In this document: piece by piece, positions 43,362 to 51,345 of the stretch
How positions within the stretch are numbered: the stretch's first letter is position 1
Layout of the letters: each line of letters begins with the position of its first letter
Source of the DNA: Clostridiaceae bacterium
GTDB taxonomy: Bacteria > Bacillota > Clostridia > Peptostreptococcales > Natronincolaceae
Length of the DNA: 64,000 nucleotides
Assembly (NCBI GenBank): GCA_018432235.1
Contig: JAHDLO010000012.1
Coordinates: 33,461-97,460, forward strand
Direction: 5' to 3'
Program-made: the position numbers and the translations under genes
The notes under the pieces: model-generated
Told to the model about the DNA's origin: nothing
The model's input: the letters and a program-made list of their open reading frames with translations, nothing else
Database searches by the model: none

Positions 43362-43814
43362 ATGGCATTAAGAGAAATCAGATCGTTTGACGATGAAATA
43401 TTAAGAAAAAAGAGCAAGCCAGTCGAAGCTGTAGATGATAAGATAAGGCAAATATTAAATGATATGGCTGAAACCATGTATAATACAGAAAACGGTGGCG
43501 GATTAGCGGCCCCGCAAGTGGGTATATTAAAGCGATTAGTTGTAATAGATATGGGACAAGGCCTTATAAAATTAGTAAATCCCAAAATAGTTAATCAAGA
43601 AGGAACTCAAGTAGTTATAGAAGGATGTTTAAGCAATCCAAATAAATGGGGAAGATTAATCAGGCCTGCAAAAGTAACAGTAGAAGCTTTGAATGAAAAT
43701 GGAGAAGAAATTACTCTAACTGGTACAGGGGATTTAGCAAAGTGTTTATGCCATGAGATAGACCACTTAGATGGCATCCTATTTATTGATTTTGTTATCG
43801 AGTATATTAAGTAG
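43362..43814 (+). CDS. def: Peptide deformylase
   Basis: A 150-residue metalloenzyme that removes the formyl group from nascent proteins. All three motifs are present: GGGLAAPQ (45-52), EGCLS (87-91, metal Cys89) and HEIDH (131-135). The length is that of compact type I/III clostridial forms. EGCLSNP in place of EGCLSxP with a bulky residue, and the extra Cys128 and Cys130 before the zinc His, are small departures. In most genomes def is next to fmt or priA; here it is behind a repressor, so it may be a conditional second copy, for instance against deformylase inhibitors. Confidence 0.92.
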   Translation: MALREIRSFDDEILRKKSKPVEAVDDKIRQILNDMAETMYNTENGGGLAAPQVGILKRLVVIDMGQGLIKLVNPKIVNQEGTQVVIEGCLSNPNKWGRLIRPAKVTVEALNENGEEITLTGTGDLAKCLCHEIDHLDGILFIDFVIEYIK

Positions 43815-43903
43815 CACTTTTAATGCTACTAAAGATATATATTACTTAACCTTTGTAGAGCTTCGGGAAGTTTTAGTTTTATTATTAAAATCACAAAATG
43901 ATG

Positions 43904-43934
43904 TTGACGTTTACGCTACGTCATAGTGTAGACT
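43904..43934 (+). promoter_or_regulatory. MerR-type promoter with TGACGT/ACGTCA operator
   Basis: TTGACG (43904-43909), a 19-base spacer, TAGACT (43929-43934). The spacer contains TGACGT-N7-ACGTCA (43905-43923), a perfect dyad in the position MerR activators use. No MerR gene lies next to it. Confidence 0.65.
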
Positions 43935-43969
43935 AATAAATAAATAATTTCTCAAGGAGATTATGACAA

Positions 43970-44419
43970 ATGGTTGATAATAACACAGTTATGAAAGCAG
44001 GGAGATGTATAGAATGTGGTGCCAAGGAGACAGATGGATTTTCATGCTATGAGCTATTTGGTTTTCCACTTGTTTGGGAGCATAATGATCCCGAATTATA
44101 TGCCTTGCACTTTTGGCTTGTATCATGCTATATGATACAACATCCTTCGAATTACACAGCAGAAGGATATAAGCATATGGTAAAGCTATTTATAGACGCA
44201 TATGATAATGAATGGGATACAGCATATATTCTCAAGAAGAATCGAGAGATTGTAAAATCAGTAGGTAAAATAACAAATCCCATGCCCAATTTGGAAAGAA
44301 AACGAGAGCTAAGGTTGTGGTCGATGACAATTGAAGATATATACCTTGGCGGTGAAAAAAATGCAATAACAAGTATTAATAAATGGAAGGACCATATTAG
44401 AAATGATCTTAGAGTATAG
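43970..44419 (+). CDS. DUF5946 family protein
   Basis: A 149-residue soluble protein with an N-terminal CIECGAKETDG motif, a Trp/His-rich core (LHFWLVSCYMIQHPSNYTAE) and a helical end. It matches the DUF5946 family, whose function is unknown; Cys and His residues suggest metal binding. AAGGAGA precedes the ATG. The MerR-type promoter upstream suggests induction by a small molecule or oxidant. Confidence 0.7.
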   Translation: MVDNNTVMKAGRCIECGAKETDGFSCYELFGFPLVWEHNDPELYALHFWLVSCYMIQHPSNYTAEGYKHMVKLFIDAYDNEWDTAYILKKNREIVKSVGKITNPMPNLERKRELRLWSMTIEDIYLGGEKNAITSINKWKDHIRNDLRV

Positions 44420-44574
44420 AAGATATGTTAAGAAGGACAGATTAGCATATAGTGTCAATTGAATTTTGGTAGAAAATAAAAACAAGGCAATTCTTGAGAT
44501 ATTCAAACTCAAAGTTAGTTTGCCATGTGCTGTGTTCACTTCTAGTGTAGGATTCTTAACTAGAGGTGCGTTTT

Positions 44575-45032
44575 TTATTCTAGAGATTCATACATTGCAT
44601 TTTTTCTAACACCTCTATCTAAAAGCAAGTTATAAGTAAGCCCTATAAAGACCAATAAACCACCAATGACTTTGCCAATAGAAAATATGTTTAAAGTTAA
44701 GTAATCAATAATTAAGCCCACTAATAGCTGGGATATAAAAATAAGGATAGTTAAATAAAAAGCAGATATTCTAGGCGTTATATAGCTTGAAAGTGCAACG
44801 ACGTTACCCCAACTACTCCGCCTAAATATGCCCACCAAGGTACAGAGATAAAACTTATACGAGATATACTTGCTGCTTCACTGCTGAAAAGCAGAAATAC
44901 AATAGAGAATATTAAGCCAACAATAAAGTTAAAAATAGTGCTCTGAAATAAACCAATTATTGTCGCCAGCTTGGCGTTTATTGCTCTAGAAACCACGATA
45001 CATACTCCTGCTAATATAGCTATAAAAATCAC
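44575..45032 (-). pseudogene. YdcZ-like DMT transporter with frameshift
   Basis: The N-terminal frame (45032 down to about 44800) reads MIFIAILAGVCIVVSRAINA to WWAYLGGVVG, and the C-terminal frame continues NVVALSSYITPRISAFYL to 44575. The two join if one base is added or removed near 44805 (AACGACGTTACCCC). The whole would be a normal 150-residue YdcZ protein. Either a recent frameshift or a sequencing error. It lies 11 bases after its paralogue. Confidence 0.8.
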
Positions 45033-45043
45033 ATCGATTCCCC

Positions 45044-45466
45044 CTAAAATACTGCCATGACAACAATACCTAAAATTATAAAGACTAATCCAATTAGTTT
45101 GTGCTTTTGATATTTCATAACCTGCATTCCCAATAGCCCAAAGTGATCTATTATAATAGAGGTAATGGTCTGGCCAAGTAGGCCTAAAGCAAGCGTTAAG
45201 GAAATACCAAGCGAGCTGAAGGTCAAATTATTAAAAAGAACTGTAAAAATGCCAATTGCGCCAGCACTATACAAATAAAATGGCGTGCCTTTATTAATGA
45301 TAAATTTCTGTTTACTTACCAGAAAAACTAATGTAATTGCACAAAGACCAATAGTATGAATAATTATAGTTGCCGTATAGTTTCCTAAAGCATTGGACAA
45401 TGTACCATTTAGCATAATCATTATGGCAATCAAGGCGCCAATTAAGGCGGAGATTAAATTGTTCAT
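45044..45466 (-). CDS. YdcZ-like DMT family transporter
   Basis: A 140-residue protein with five membrane segments (DUF606/YdcZ). Members are often found as adjacent pairs that probably form a heterodimeric exporter; the partner here is frameshifted. GGAGG precedes the ATG. It is divergent from a Crp/Fnr-like regulator, and a perfect palindrome lies between them. Confidence 0.85.
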   Translation of the reverse strand: MNNLISALIGALIAIMIMLNGTLSNALGNYTATIIIHTIGLCAITLVFLVSKQKFIINKGTPFYLYSAGAIGIFTVLFNNLTFSSLGISLTLALGLLGQTITSIIIDHFGLLGMQVMKYQKHKLIGLVFIILGIVVMAVF

Positions 45467-45524
45467 GATTTACCTCCTAAATATAAGTTACATATTTAAT
45501 TTATCATGGAGCAGTTGAGAAGTG

Positions 45525-45542
45525 GTATGACATATGTCATAC
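45525..45542. promoter_or_regulatory. Perfect Crp/Fnr-type palindrome
   Basis: GTATGACATATGTCATAC, an 18-base perfect palindrome in the 117-base gap between the YdcZ gene and the Crp-like gene. Its position suits joint control of both by the regulator at 45584. Confidence 0.7.
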
Positions 45543-45583
45543 TATAAAAAAATAGTTATTAGATACAAGAGAAGGGGTGGAAT

Positions 45584-46258
45584 ATGATTAAAATTGACAA
45601 TAAAAAAATTATGGAGGAATATGTTTTAAAATATAATATTAATGATATCTTCACCGTGGATATGAGGCATTTTATGGAGCTTTTGCTTTTCAAAAAGAAT
45701 GAATATATTTGCAGGGAGAATGAAAAATTAAATTATTTATTTTTTTTTGTAGATGGAAAAGCGAAAGCCTATTCAACCTTAAGCAATGGAAAATCTCTTT
45801 TGCTATGCTTTTATCAAGGATTTATGCTATTAGGAGATTTGGAAATATTAAATTCTGAGCCTGCTACTACAAACGTACAGGTAATAGAGGATACTTACTG
45901 TATTGGTATTCCCACTGAAAAAGTTAAAGGGTATTTACTCAATGATGCAAAATTCTTAAGATACATTGGTAATTCACTAGGTAAAAAGCTTAGGAGAAGT
46001 TCAAAAAACAGCTCTATTAATTTGCTCTTTCCTGTAGAAAACAGGCTTGCTAGCTATATAATTGCTACGGGAGGAAATTTTGATGAAAGCCTTATTGAAA
46101 TATCAGAGCTCTTAGGAACAAGCTACAGACATTTGCTGAGAACCTTGAATCATATGTGTCAAAAGGGTTTAATAAAAAAGAATGGTACAGGTTTTGAAAT
46201 TATAGATAAAACGGTTTTGGTCAAGCTGGCATCAGATTTATATATCAATTTGTTTTAA
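45584..46258 (+). CDS. Crp/Fnr family regulator (YeiL-like)
   Basis: A 224-residue protein. The cyclic-nucleotide-type beta-roll is at about 30-140 (FKKNEYICRENEKLNYLFFF, YSTLSNGKSLLLCFYQGFML) and the C-terminal winged helix at about 155-215 (EISELLGTSYRHLLRTLNHM). No FNR-type Cys cluster is visible. It most likely controls the divergent YdcZ genes through the palindrome at 45525. Effector unknown. Confidence 0.88.
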   Translation: MIKIDNKKIMEEYVLKYNINDIFTVDMRHFMELLLFKKNEYICRENEKLNYLFFFVDGKAKAYSTLSNGKSLLLCFYQGFMLLGDLEILNSEPATTNVQVIEDTYCIGIPTEKVKGYLLNDAKFLRYIGNSLGKKLRRSSKNSSINLLFPVENRLASYIIATGGNFDESLIEISELLGTSYRHLLRTLNHMCQKGLIKKNGTGFEIIDKTVLVKLASDLYINLF

Positions 46259-46293
46259 TATAATAAGAGTAGCTTAATAAGTATGGTTTATTT

Positions 46294-46324
46294 CCCTCAG
46301 ACTAAAGGTTTGGGGGATTTTTTC
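46294..46324 (+). terminator. Intrinsic terminator
   Basis: CCCTCAGAC (46294-46302) pairs with GTTTGGGGG (46308-46316), then TTTTTT. An almost identical terminator is found at 49250. Confidence 0.75.
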
Positions 46325-46419
46325 TTCAGGTTGTTACGCTATTACGAGCTAAACTTTTATTTTGAATTTGATTTTAAATATAAACTGAAAATAAGCGGAG
46401 AAAAACATTTTATATCATA

Positions 46420-46448
46420 TTGACACTCTGGCTACTACGTGTTACTAT
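46420..46448 (+). promoter_or_regulatory. Promoter of the PadR-DUF1048-DrrAB operon
   Basis: TTGACA (46420-46425), 17 bases, TACTAT (46443-46448). CTACTAC in the spacer and GGTAGTA after the -10 form an imperfect dyad, a possible PadR site. Confidence 0.7.
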
Positions 46449-46480
46449 ATAGTGGTAGTAAGTAATACTGAATATCGGTA

Positions 46481-46831
46481 ATGCTAGATAGCGAAGAGGT
46501 GAATAATCTGGAAAATATTACGGAAATGCTAAAAGGTGTGCTAGAGGGCTGTATCCTTGAAATTATAAGTCGGGAAGAAACCTACGGCTACGAGATCACC
46601 CGTCGACTAAAGGCCCTCGGTTTTTCGGACGTTGTGGATGGGACGGTATATACAATCTTGGTGCGGCTTGAGAAAAACAAGTTGGTGGAAATTACGAAAA
46701 AACCATCAGATGCAGGGCCGCCGCGAAAATTTTTCGTCCTCAATGACGAGGGTCGGAAGGAATTACAGAAGTTTTGGGAAAAATGGGAGTTTCTATCATC
46801 TAAGATTAACCAATTGAAGGAGGAGATATAA
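46481..46831 (+). CDS. PadR family transcriptional regulator
   Basis: A 116-residue winged-helix protein: ISREETYGYEITRRL, GTVYTILVRLEKNKLV and PRKFFVLNDEGR. The ATG at 46481 has a poor ribosome site. GAAGAGGTG six bases before codon CTG 46511 (LENITEMLKG) suggests the true start may be there or at the GTG 46499. It overlaps the next ORF by one base. It heads an operon for two DUF1048 proteins, a Cys-rich protein and a DrrAB exporter, which it probably represses until a toxic compound is bound. Confidence 0.88.
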   Translation: MLDSEEVNNLENITEMLKGVLEGCILEIISREETYGYEITRRLKALGFSDVVDGTVYTILVRLEKNKLVEITKKPSDAGPPRKFFVLNDEGRKELQKFWEKWEFLSSKINQLKEEI

Positions 46832-46938
46832 TGAATTTTTGGGAGAAAATCACAGGAAGCGACATGGAAAAACAAGCGCAAGCCTTCGATTCCGATTATA
46901 GCAAGGAAATGAAAAAAATTACAGATAAGAAAAAGTAA
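46831..46938 (+). CDS. Small DUF1048-like protein (truncated family member)
   Basis: A 35-residue ORF with AAGGAGGAGA upstream, starting MNFWEKITGSDMEKQ. This is the characteristic start of DUF1048 proteins, which are normally 100-120 residues; here the frame stops early after a Lys-rich end. The complete homologue follows 14 bases later. It may be a decayed duplicate that still is translated. Confidence 0.65.
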   Translation: MNFWEKITGSDMEKQAQAFDSDYSKEMKKITDKKK

Positions 46939-46952
46939 GGAGGAGCAATCAA

Positions 46953-47324
46953 ATGTCTGAGTTTTTCGATAGTTACTTCAATATCAAAAAAATAATTAAG
47001 AGCAAGCGTGAGTACAAGAAACAAATGGCCAGGGTAGAGGCTTTGCCGACAGATTATAAATACGTCTTTAAGAAAATACAGGGACACATGTGGATGTTCG
47101 CCGCGGGATCCGGCTATGACATGATGAAAATCCATTATGATCTTATAGAATTGTTTGAGACTGGTGCAGCGGACGGAATACATGTTTTAGATATTACCGG
47201 TGATGACGTGGCCGCATTCTGCGACGAGCTTCTGCGAAATGCCAGCACATACACAGAAAACTGGCGGGAGACGTTAAACCGCGACATACTGAAAAAAGTC
47301 GGAAAGGGAAGGGACTCAAAATAA
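46953..47324 (+). CDS. DUF1048 family protein
   Basis: A 123-residue helical protein containing KQMARVEALPTDYKYVFKKI and the ending LDITGDDVAAFCDELL. DUF1048 proteins accompany PadR regulators of drug exporters in Firmicutes; the structure is a helical bundle and the role is unknown, possibly a modulator of PadR. GGAGGAG precedes the ATG. Confidence 0.88.
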   Translation: MSEFFDSYFNIKKIIKSKREYKKQMARVEALPTDYKYVFKKIQGHMWMFAAGSGYDMMKIHYDLIELFETGAADGIHVLDITGDDVAAFCDELLRNASTYTENWRETLNRDILKKVGKGRDSK

Positions 47325-47405
47325 AGACACCCCCCGTGAGCTTAATGTATATAGACATTAAAAATGGGAAAGGTCATTAAAAACATCAAATAAGGAGATG
47401 GCGGA

Positions 47406-47594
47406 ATGCATGATCATGAATGGATATTATGCCCAGTATGTGGCAACAAGACAAGGGTCAAGATAGGTGTTGATACGGTACTTGAAAAATTTCCGCTATT
47501 TTGCCCCAAGTGTAAGCATGAAACGATAATCAATGTAAAACAACTAAATATATCAGTTATCAAAGAGCCAGACGTAAAGACGCAGAGCCGATAA
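47406..47594 (+). CDS. Cysteine-rich KTR domain protein
   Basis: A 62-residue zinc-ribbon-like protein: CPVCGNKTRVKIG and CPKCKHETIINVKQL, ending PDVKTQSR. The Cys-rich KTR family is best known as a small ORF near tet(M) in Tn916-like elements, where it often overlaps a terminator as here. Its presence suggests part of this operon came from a mobile element. Function unknown. Confidence 0.85.
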   Translation: MHDHEWILCPVCGNKTRVKIGVDTVLEKFPLFCPKCKHETIINVKQLNISVIKEPDVKTQSR

Positions 47595-47626
47595 CCGTGA
47601 GTGATATCACTGTTATCGGCTCTTTA
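47584..47626 (+). terminator. Terminator overlapping the KTR gene end
   Basis: AGAGCCGATAAC (47584-47595) pairs with GTTATCGGCTCT (47612-47623), followed by TTATTT. The loop holds the small palindrome AGTGATATCACT. It would limit transcription into the ABC genes. Confidence 0.8.
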
Positions 47627-47708
47627 TTTATGATAACAGATAGCGCATCATCGAAGGAATTACACCAGATTTGAATAGGGCCATTATATTGTAGAGGAGG
47701 AACAGAAA

Positions 47709-48470
47709 ATGAAAAAAAATATCATACAAGTTAAAGGGGTTAAGAAGGCTTACAAGGATGTAGAAGTCCTCAAAGGAGTAGATTTTGAAGTAGAGGAGGG
47801 CGGTATTTTTGCATTGCTAGGTTCAAATGGCGCTGGAAAAACAACAATGATTAGAATCATGGCTACTTTACTGAAAGCAGATGCTGGAAGTGTTGTGATA
47901 AATGGTTTTGATATTGAAAAAAATCCAGCTGAGATAAGAACTTCTATCAGTCTTACTGGTCAGTTTGCAGCGATAGATGAAGTATTGACTGGGCGCGAAA
48001 ATCTTCAGATGATCGCAAAGCTTAGACATCTTAAAAATCCAAGTCAAGTGGCAGATGAGTTAATTAATCGTTTTGGTTTGTCTGAAGCTGCAGACCGCAG
48101 AGCCGGTACTTACTCTGGAGGTATGAAAAGAAGAATTGATATCGCTATGAGTCTTATTGGAAATCCAAAGATTATATTCCTAGATGAGCCAACAACAGGT
48201 CTTGATCCAGAAGGGCGTTTAGAAGTATGGAAGATCGTAAAGGGGTTATCAGCTGCTGGAACTACGGTATTTTTAACCACGCAATATTTAGAGGAAGCAG
48301 AACAGCTTGCAGATAAAATCGCTATTCTACATGGTGGAAAAATCATTGCTCTAGATACACTAGAAGGCTTGAAAAAATTATTTCCACCCGCGAAAATTGA
48401 ATATGTTGAAAAACAACCTACATTAGAAGAAATATTCCTAACAATCATTGGTAAAAAGGGGGAGAAATAA
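47709..48470 (+). CDS. ABC ATPase, DrrA-like
   Basis: A 253-residue ATPase. Walker A is GSNGAGKTTM, signature is YSGGMKRR, Walker B is IIFLDEPTTGLDP and switch is LTTQYLEEAEQLAD, in which His is replaced by Gln as in DrrA/daunorubicin-type ATPases. The C-terminal KQPTLEEIFLTIIG matches the LDEVFL end of that group. The permease gene follows directly. Likely drug export. Confidence 0.92.
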   Translation: MKKNIIQVKGVKKAYKDVEVLKGVDFEVEEGGIFALLGSNGAGKTTMIRIMATLLKADAGSVVINGFDIEKNPAEIRTSISLTGQFAAIDEVLTGRENLQMIAKLRHLKNPSQVADELINRFGLSEAADRRAGTYSGGMKRRIDIAMSLIGNPKIIFLDEPTTGLDPEGRLEVWKIVKGLSAAGTTVFLTTQYLEEAEQLADKIAILHGGKIIALDTLEGLKKLFPPAKIEYVEKQPTLEEIFLTIIGKKGEK

Positions 48471-49235
48471 ATGGAATCAACAAGCAAAAATTTTTTCAAG
48501 GATTTGAGTGTTATGTTTGGGCGTTCTATGCGTCATATTTTTAGAAGTATGGATACAATTAATACAGTTTGTATCACACCAATTGCCATGATGTTATTAT
48601 TCGTTTATGTATTTGGTGGTGCAATTGAAACGGGTACAGAAAATTATGTTAATTATCTATTGCCAGGTATACTGTTAATGGCTATTGGTAGTGGGATTGC
48701 ATATGTCGCTTATCGTTTGTTTACAGATAAACAGCGTGGTATCTTTGAACGTTTTCACTCTATGCCTATTGCTCGTTCTACAGTATTGTGGGGACATGTA
48801 TTAACCTCATTAATTTCAAATGGAATTTCTGTAGTAGTGATTATACTTGTTGCATTATTAATGGGATTCCGTTCTTCGGCAGGAATCCTAGAATGGTTAG
48901 GGGTGTTTGGAATTCTTGGAATCTTCACACTTGCTTTGACTTGGATTGCTGTAATTGCCGGGCTTGCTGCGAATACACCAGATGGAGCAGGTGCATTCGC
49001 ATATCCGATTGTATTTTTACCCTTTATCAGTTCTGCCTTTGTACCAACGGATACTATGCCTAAAGTCGTACGTGCCTTTGCAGAAAATCAGCCAGTAACC
49101 CCTATCATAGAGGCTATTCGCAATTTATTAGCAAACCAACCAGTAGGTAATGATATATGGGTTGCCCTTGCTTGGTGTTTAACAATAACTGTAGTTGCTT
49201 ATCTCTTTGCTATGAGAGTTTATAAAAAAATATAA
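48471..49235 (+). CDS. ABC-2 permease, DrrB-like
   Basis: A 254-residue membrane protein with six segments. The pattern NYLLPGILLMAIGSGIAYVA, GIFERFHSMPIARS and SSAFVPTDTMPKVVRAFAEN is diagnostic of DrrB-like ABC-2 permeases. It starts at the base after the ATPase stop and ends before a terminator. Forms the drug channel with the ATPase at 47709. Confidence 0.92.
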   Translation: MESTSKNFFKDLSVMFGRSMRHIFRSMDTINTVCITPIAMMLLFVYVFGGAIETGTENYVNYLLPGILLMAIGSGIAYVAYRLFTDKQRGIFERFHSMPIARSTVLWGHVLTSLISNGISVVVIILVALLMGFRSSAGILEWLGVFGILGIFTLALTWIAVIAGLAANTPDGAGAFAYPIVFLPFISSAFVPTDTMPKVVRAFAENQPVTPIIEAIRNLLANQPVGNDIWVALAWCLTITVVAYLFAMRVYKKI

Positions 49236-49249
49236 TTAATTTATGTTTT

Positions 49250-49280
49250 CCCTCAGACTAAAGTTTGGGGGATTTTTTAA
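49250..49280 (+). terminator. Intrinsic terminator after DrrAB genes
   Basis: CCCTCAGAC (49250-49258) pairs with GTTTGGGGG (49263-49271), then TTTTTT; nearly the same as the one at 46294. Confidence 0.8.
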
Positions 49281-49375
49281 TGTAAAGAAATTATGCTTTT
49301 GAATTCTTAGAATACCATTATATGAATAATCAATTTCTCTTTAATGCTGAGAGTGAAAATTTTTTTTCTAATTAC

Positions 49376-49406
49376 TTGACTCTTACCTTAGGGGAGGCAT
49401 TAGTAT
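49376..49406 (+). promoter_or_regulatory. MerR-type promoter of the second ABC operon
   Basis: TTGACT (49376-49381), a 19-base spacer with CTTACCTTAGGGGAGG, then TAGTAT (49401-49406). The long spacer and CCT-TAG-GGG dyad fit a MerR activator such as BmrR or TipA, and a TipA-like gene ends this operon at 51346. Confidence 0.75.
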
Positions 49407-49472
49407 TAATTTCAAGAGATAAGATTGCTTGTTATTAAACTACAACTCTTATAATTGCAAGGAGGGAATCAA

Positions 49473-50444
49473 ATGTTATTAAAGAATCAGAACACTTTCG
49501 CCATCGAAGTCAATAATTTAGTAAAAACCTACAAAGGCGGCATCAAAGCATTGGATGGACTAACCTTTAATATTAGAAGCGGGAGCATTTATGGGCTACT
49601 TGGTCCTAATGGAGCAGGAAAATCGACAACAGTAAAAATTTTAACTACATTATCAAAGCCTGATAGTGGTGAAGCTAATGTATTAGGAATTGATGTTTTA
49701 TCGCAGCCTGATAAGATTCGTAGAATCATTGGGTGTGTCTCTCAAAAATCAGGAGTTTGTTATGACTCAACAGGTAGAGAAAACTTAATTTTACAGGGCC
49801 AACTATACGGGATGGGTGGCAAGTATCTTAAGGAAAGGGTAGATGAATTAATTAATATTCTTAAATTAGAGGAGGCTGCCAATAGGTCTACCTTGACATA
49901 TTCAGGTGGGATGCTGCGGAAGCTGGATATTGCTATGGGAATAATTCACAATCCTCAAATTTTATTTTTAGATGAACCAACTACTGGTCTGGATCCAGAG
50001 GCACGGGCTACTTTGTGGGAAATAATTTTAAATTTGTCAAAACAGGAGCAGGTAACTATTTTACTGACTTCCCACTATTTAGATGAAATTGACCGGCTTG
50101 CAGATCGAGTTGCGATTATTGATCAAGGCAAGGTTATCATTGAAGGTTCTCCGAGAGAATTAAAGGATAAATTAGCTGGAGATGTAATAAAGATAGAACT
50201 ACTAAAAAATTATTCTAATAGTATTTTTCACGTTGAAGATGTTTTAAAAAAGCAAGAAGGTGTTATAGAGGTAAAAATCAAAAGCAAAGAGCTACAACTA
50301 CAAGTCAGCAGAGGTGCAAGCATATTGCCTAATATACTTCAGGTATTACAATCATTATCAATAGAGGTAGCTTCAGTCGAGATAATTCCCCCTTCCCTTG
50401 ATGTAGTATATCTAAAATACACAGGTAAGAGGATTGAAGCTTAA
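49473..50444 (+). CDS. ABC ATPase, DrrA-like with C-terminal extension
   Basis: A 323-residue ATPase. Walker A is GPNGAGKSTT, signature is YSGGMLRK (the usual R/Q is Leu), Walker B is ILFLDEPTTGLDP and the switch is LTSHYLDEID. An extension of about 90 residues follows (VIKIELLKNYSNSIF to SLDVVYLKYTGK), typical of DrrA-like proteins. ATG 49473 follows AAGGAGGG. It is driven by the MerR-type promoter at 49376 and pairs with the permease at 50482. Confidence 0.9.
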   Translation: MLLKNQNTFAIEVNNLVKTYKGGIKALDGLTFNIRSGSIYGLLGPNGAGKSTTVKILTTLSKPDSGEANVLGIDVLSQPDKIRRIIGCVSQKSGVCYDSTGRENLILQGQLYGMGGKYLKERVDELINILKLEEAANRSTLTYSGGMLRKLDIAMGIIHNPQILFLDEPTTGLDPEARATLWEIILNLSKQEQVTILLTSHYLDEIDRLADRVAIIDQGKVIIEGSPRELKDKLAGDVIKIELLKNYSNSIFHVEDVLKKQEGVIEVKIKSKELQLQVSRGASILPNILQVLQSLSIEVASVEIIPPSLDVVYLKYTGKRIEA

Positions 50445-50481
50445 TATCGTGGATTAATATAATGACTAAGGAGAGGTAAAT

Positions 50482-51258
50482 ATGAAAAAATTAATAAAGG
50501 ATACTTGGAATTTGGCGTTTCGTCGTATTAGACCTACATTTCGGAGACCAATGACTATTTTTATGTCAATGGCACAGCCCATCATATGGTTATTATTGTT
50601 TGGCAATCTGTTCAAAGGAATCATTCAGGTGCCAGGTTTTTTCACTGATTCCTATGTAGAGTATATTCTGCCGGGTATGATAGTAATGAATACATTGTTT
50701 ATAGGTATCTATACTGGGATGGGCACATTAACAGATTTAAATTACGGCGCATTGGAACGTTTCTTAGTAACTCCAATAAATAAAATTGTAATAATCTTTA
50801 GTGAATTAGTGCAGCTAATTGTTCTTTTGCTGGTTCAGTTTATTATGATAATGCTACTGGCTTTAACTATGGGGGCAAGATTTACCTTAAGTATTTCTAG
50901 TATAATAATATTTTTAACTATCCCTATATTGTTGGGGCTAGGGGTTAGTGCTTTATCGATAAGTTTAGCACTTATAACAAGAAAGCATGAAGCTATGATA
51001 ACTGCACTGCAATTCTTTACCTTGCCACTTATGTTTCTTTCATCGGCATTTATGCCGAGAAATCTGATGCCTGCTTGGATTCGTACAATAAGTATTGTAA
51101 ATCCAATTGATTGGGCAATTTTAGGGGCTCGTGGAGTGCTGAGTTCACAAATTAATTGGACAGAGGTTATTACTAATGGCGCTATGGTGCTCCTATTTGG
51201 CGTGATATGCGTTTTGATTTCACTACAGTCATTTAAGAAATTTCAAAACTCAATATAA
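50482..51258 (+). CDS. ABC-2 permease, DrrB-like
   Basis: A 258-residue permease with six membrane segments; YILPGMIVMNTLFIGIYTG, ALERFLVTPINK and FLSSAFMPRNLMPAWIRTI are the DrrB-type signatures. AGGAGAGG precedes the ATG. It is a paralogue of the DrrB-like permease at 48471, although the two operons have separate regulators (PadR and MerR), implying different inducers. Confidence 0.9.
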   Translation: MKKLIKDTWNLAFRRIRPTFRRPMTIFMSMAQPIIWLLLFGNLFKGIIQVPGFFTDSYVEYILPGMIVMNTLFIGIYTGMGTLTDLNYGALERFLVTPINKIVIIFSELVQLIVLLLVQFIMIMLLALTMGARFTLSISSIIIFLTIPILLGLGVSALSISLALITRKHEAMITALQFFTLPLMFLSSAFMPRNLMPAWIRTISIVNPIDWAILGARGVLSSQINWTEVITNGAMVLLFGVICVLISLQSFKKFQNSI

Positions 51259-51278
51259 GAATATTAATATTTAGTTTT

Positions 51279-51318
51279 TAACTAAGGCGGTTAAATAAGC
51301 TATTGATCCTAACTAAGG
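51279..51318 (+). repeat. TAACTAAGG direct repeats before MerR gene
   Basis: TAACTAAGG at 51279-51287 and 51310-51318, 31 bases apart (three helical turns), in the 87-base gap before the MerR gene. They may be an additional regulator site. Confidence 0.4.
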
Positions 51319-51345
51319 AAAAAACATGAAAGGGGTTAAGTGTTT

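Noticed and set aside
47406..47626. Part of an integrated Tn916-like conjugative element
   Set aside because: No integrase, excisionase, relaxase or conjugation genes are in the window; only the KTR ORF is shared.
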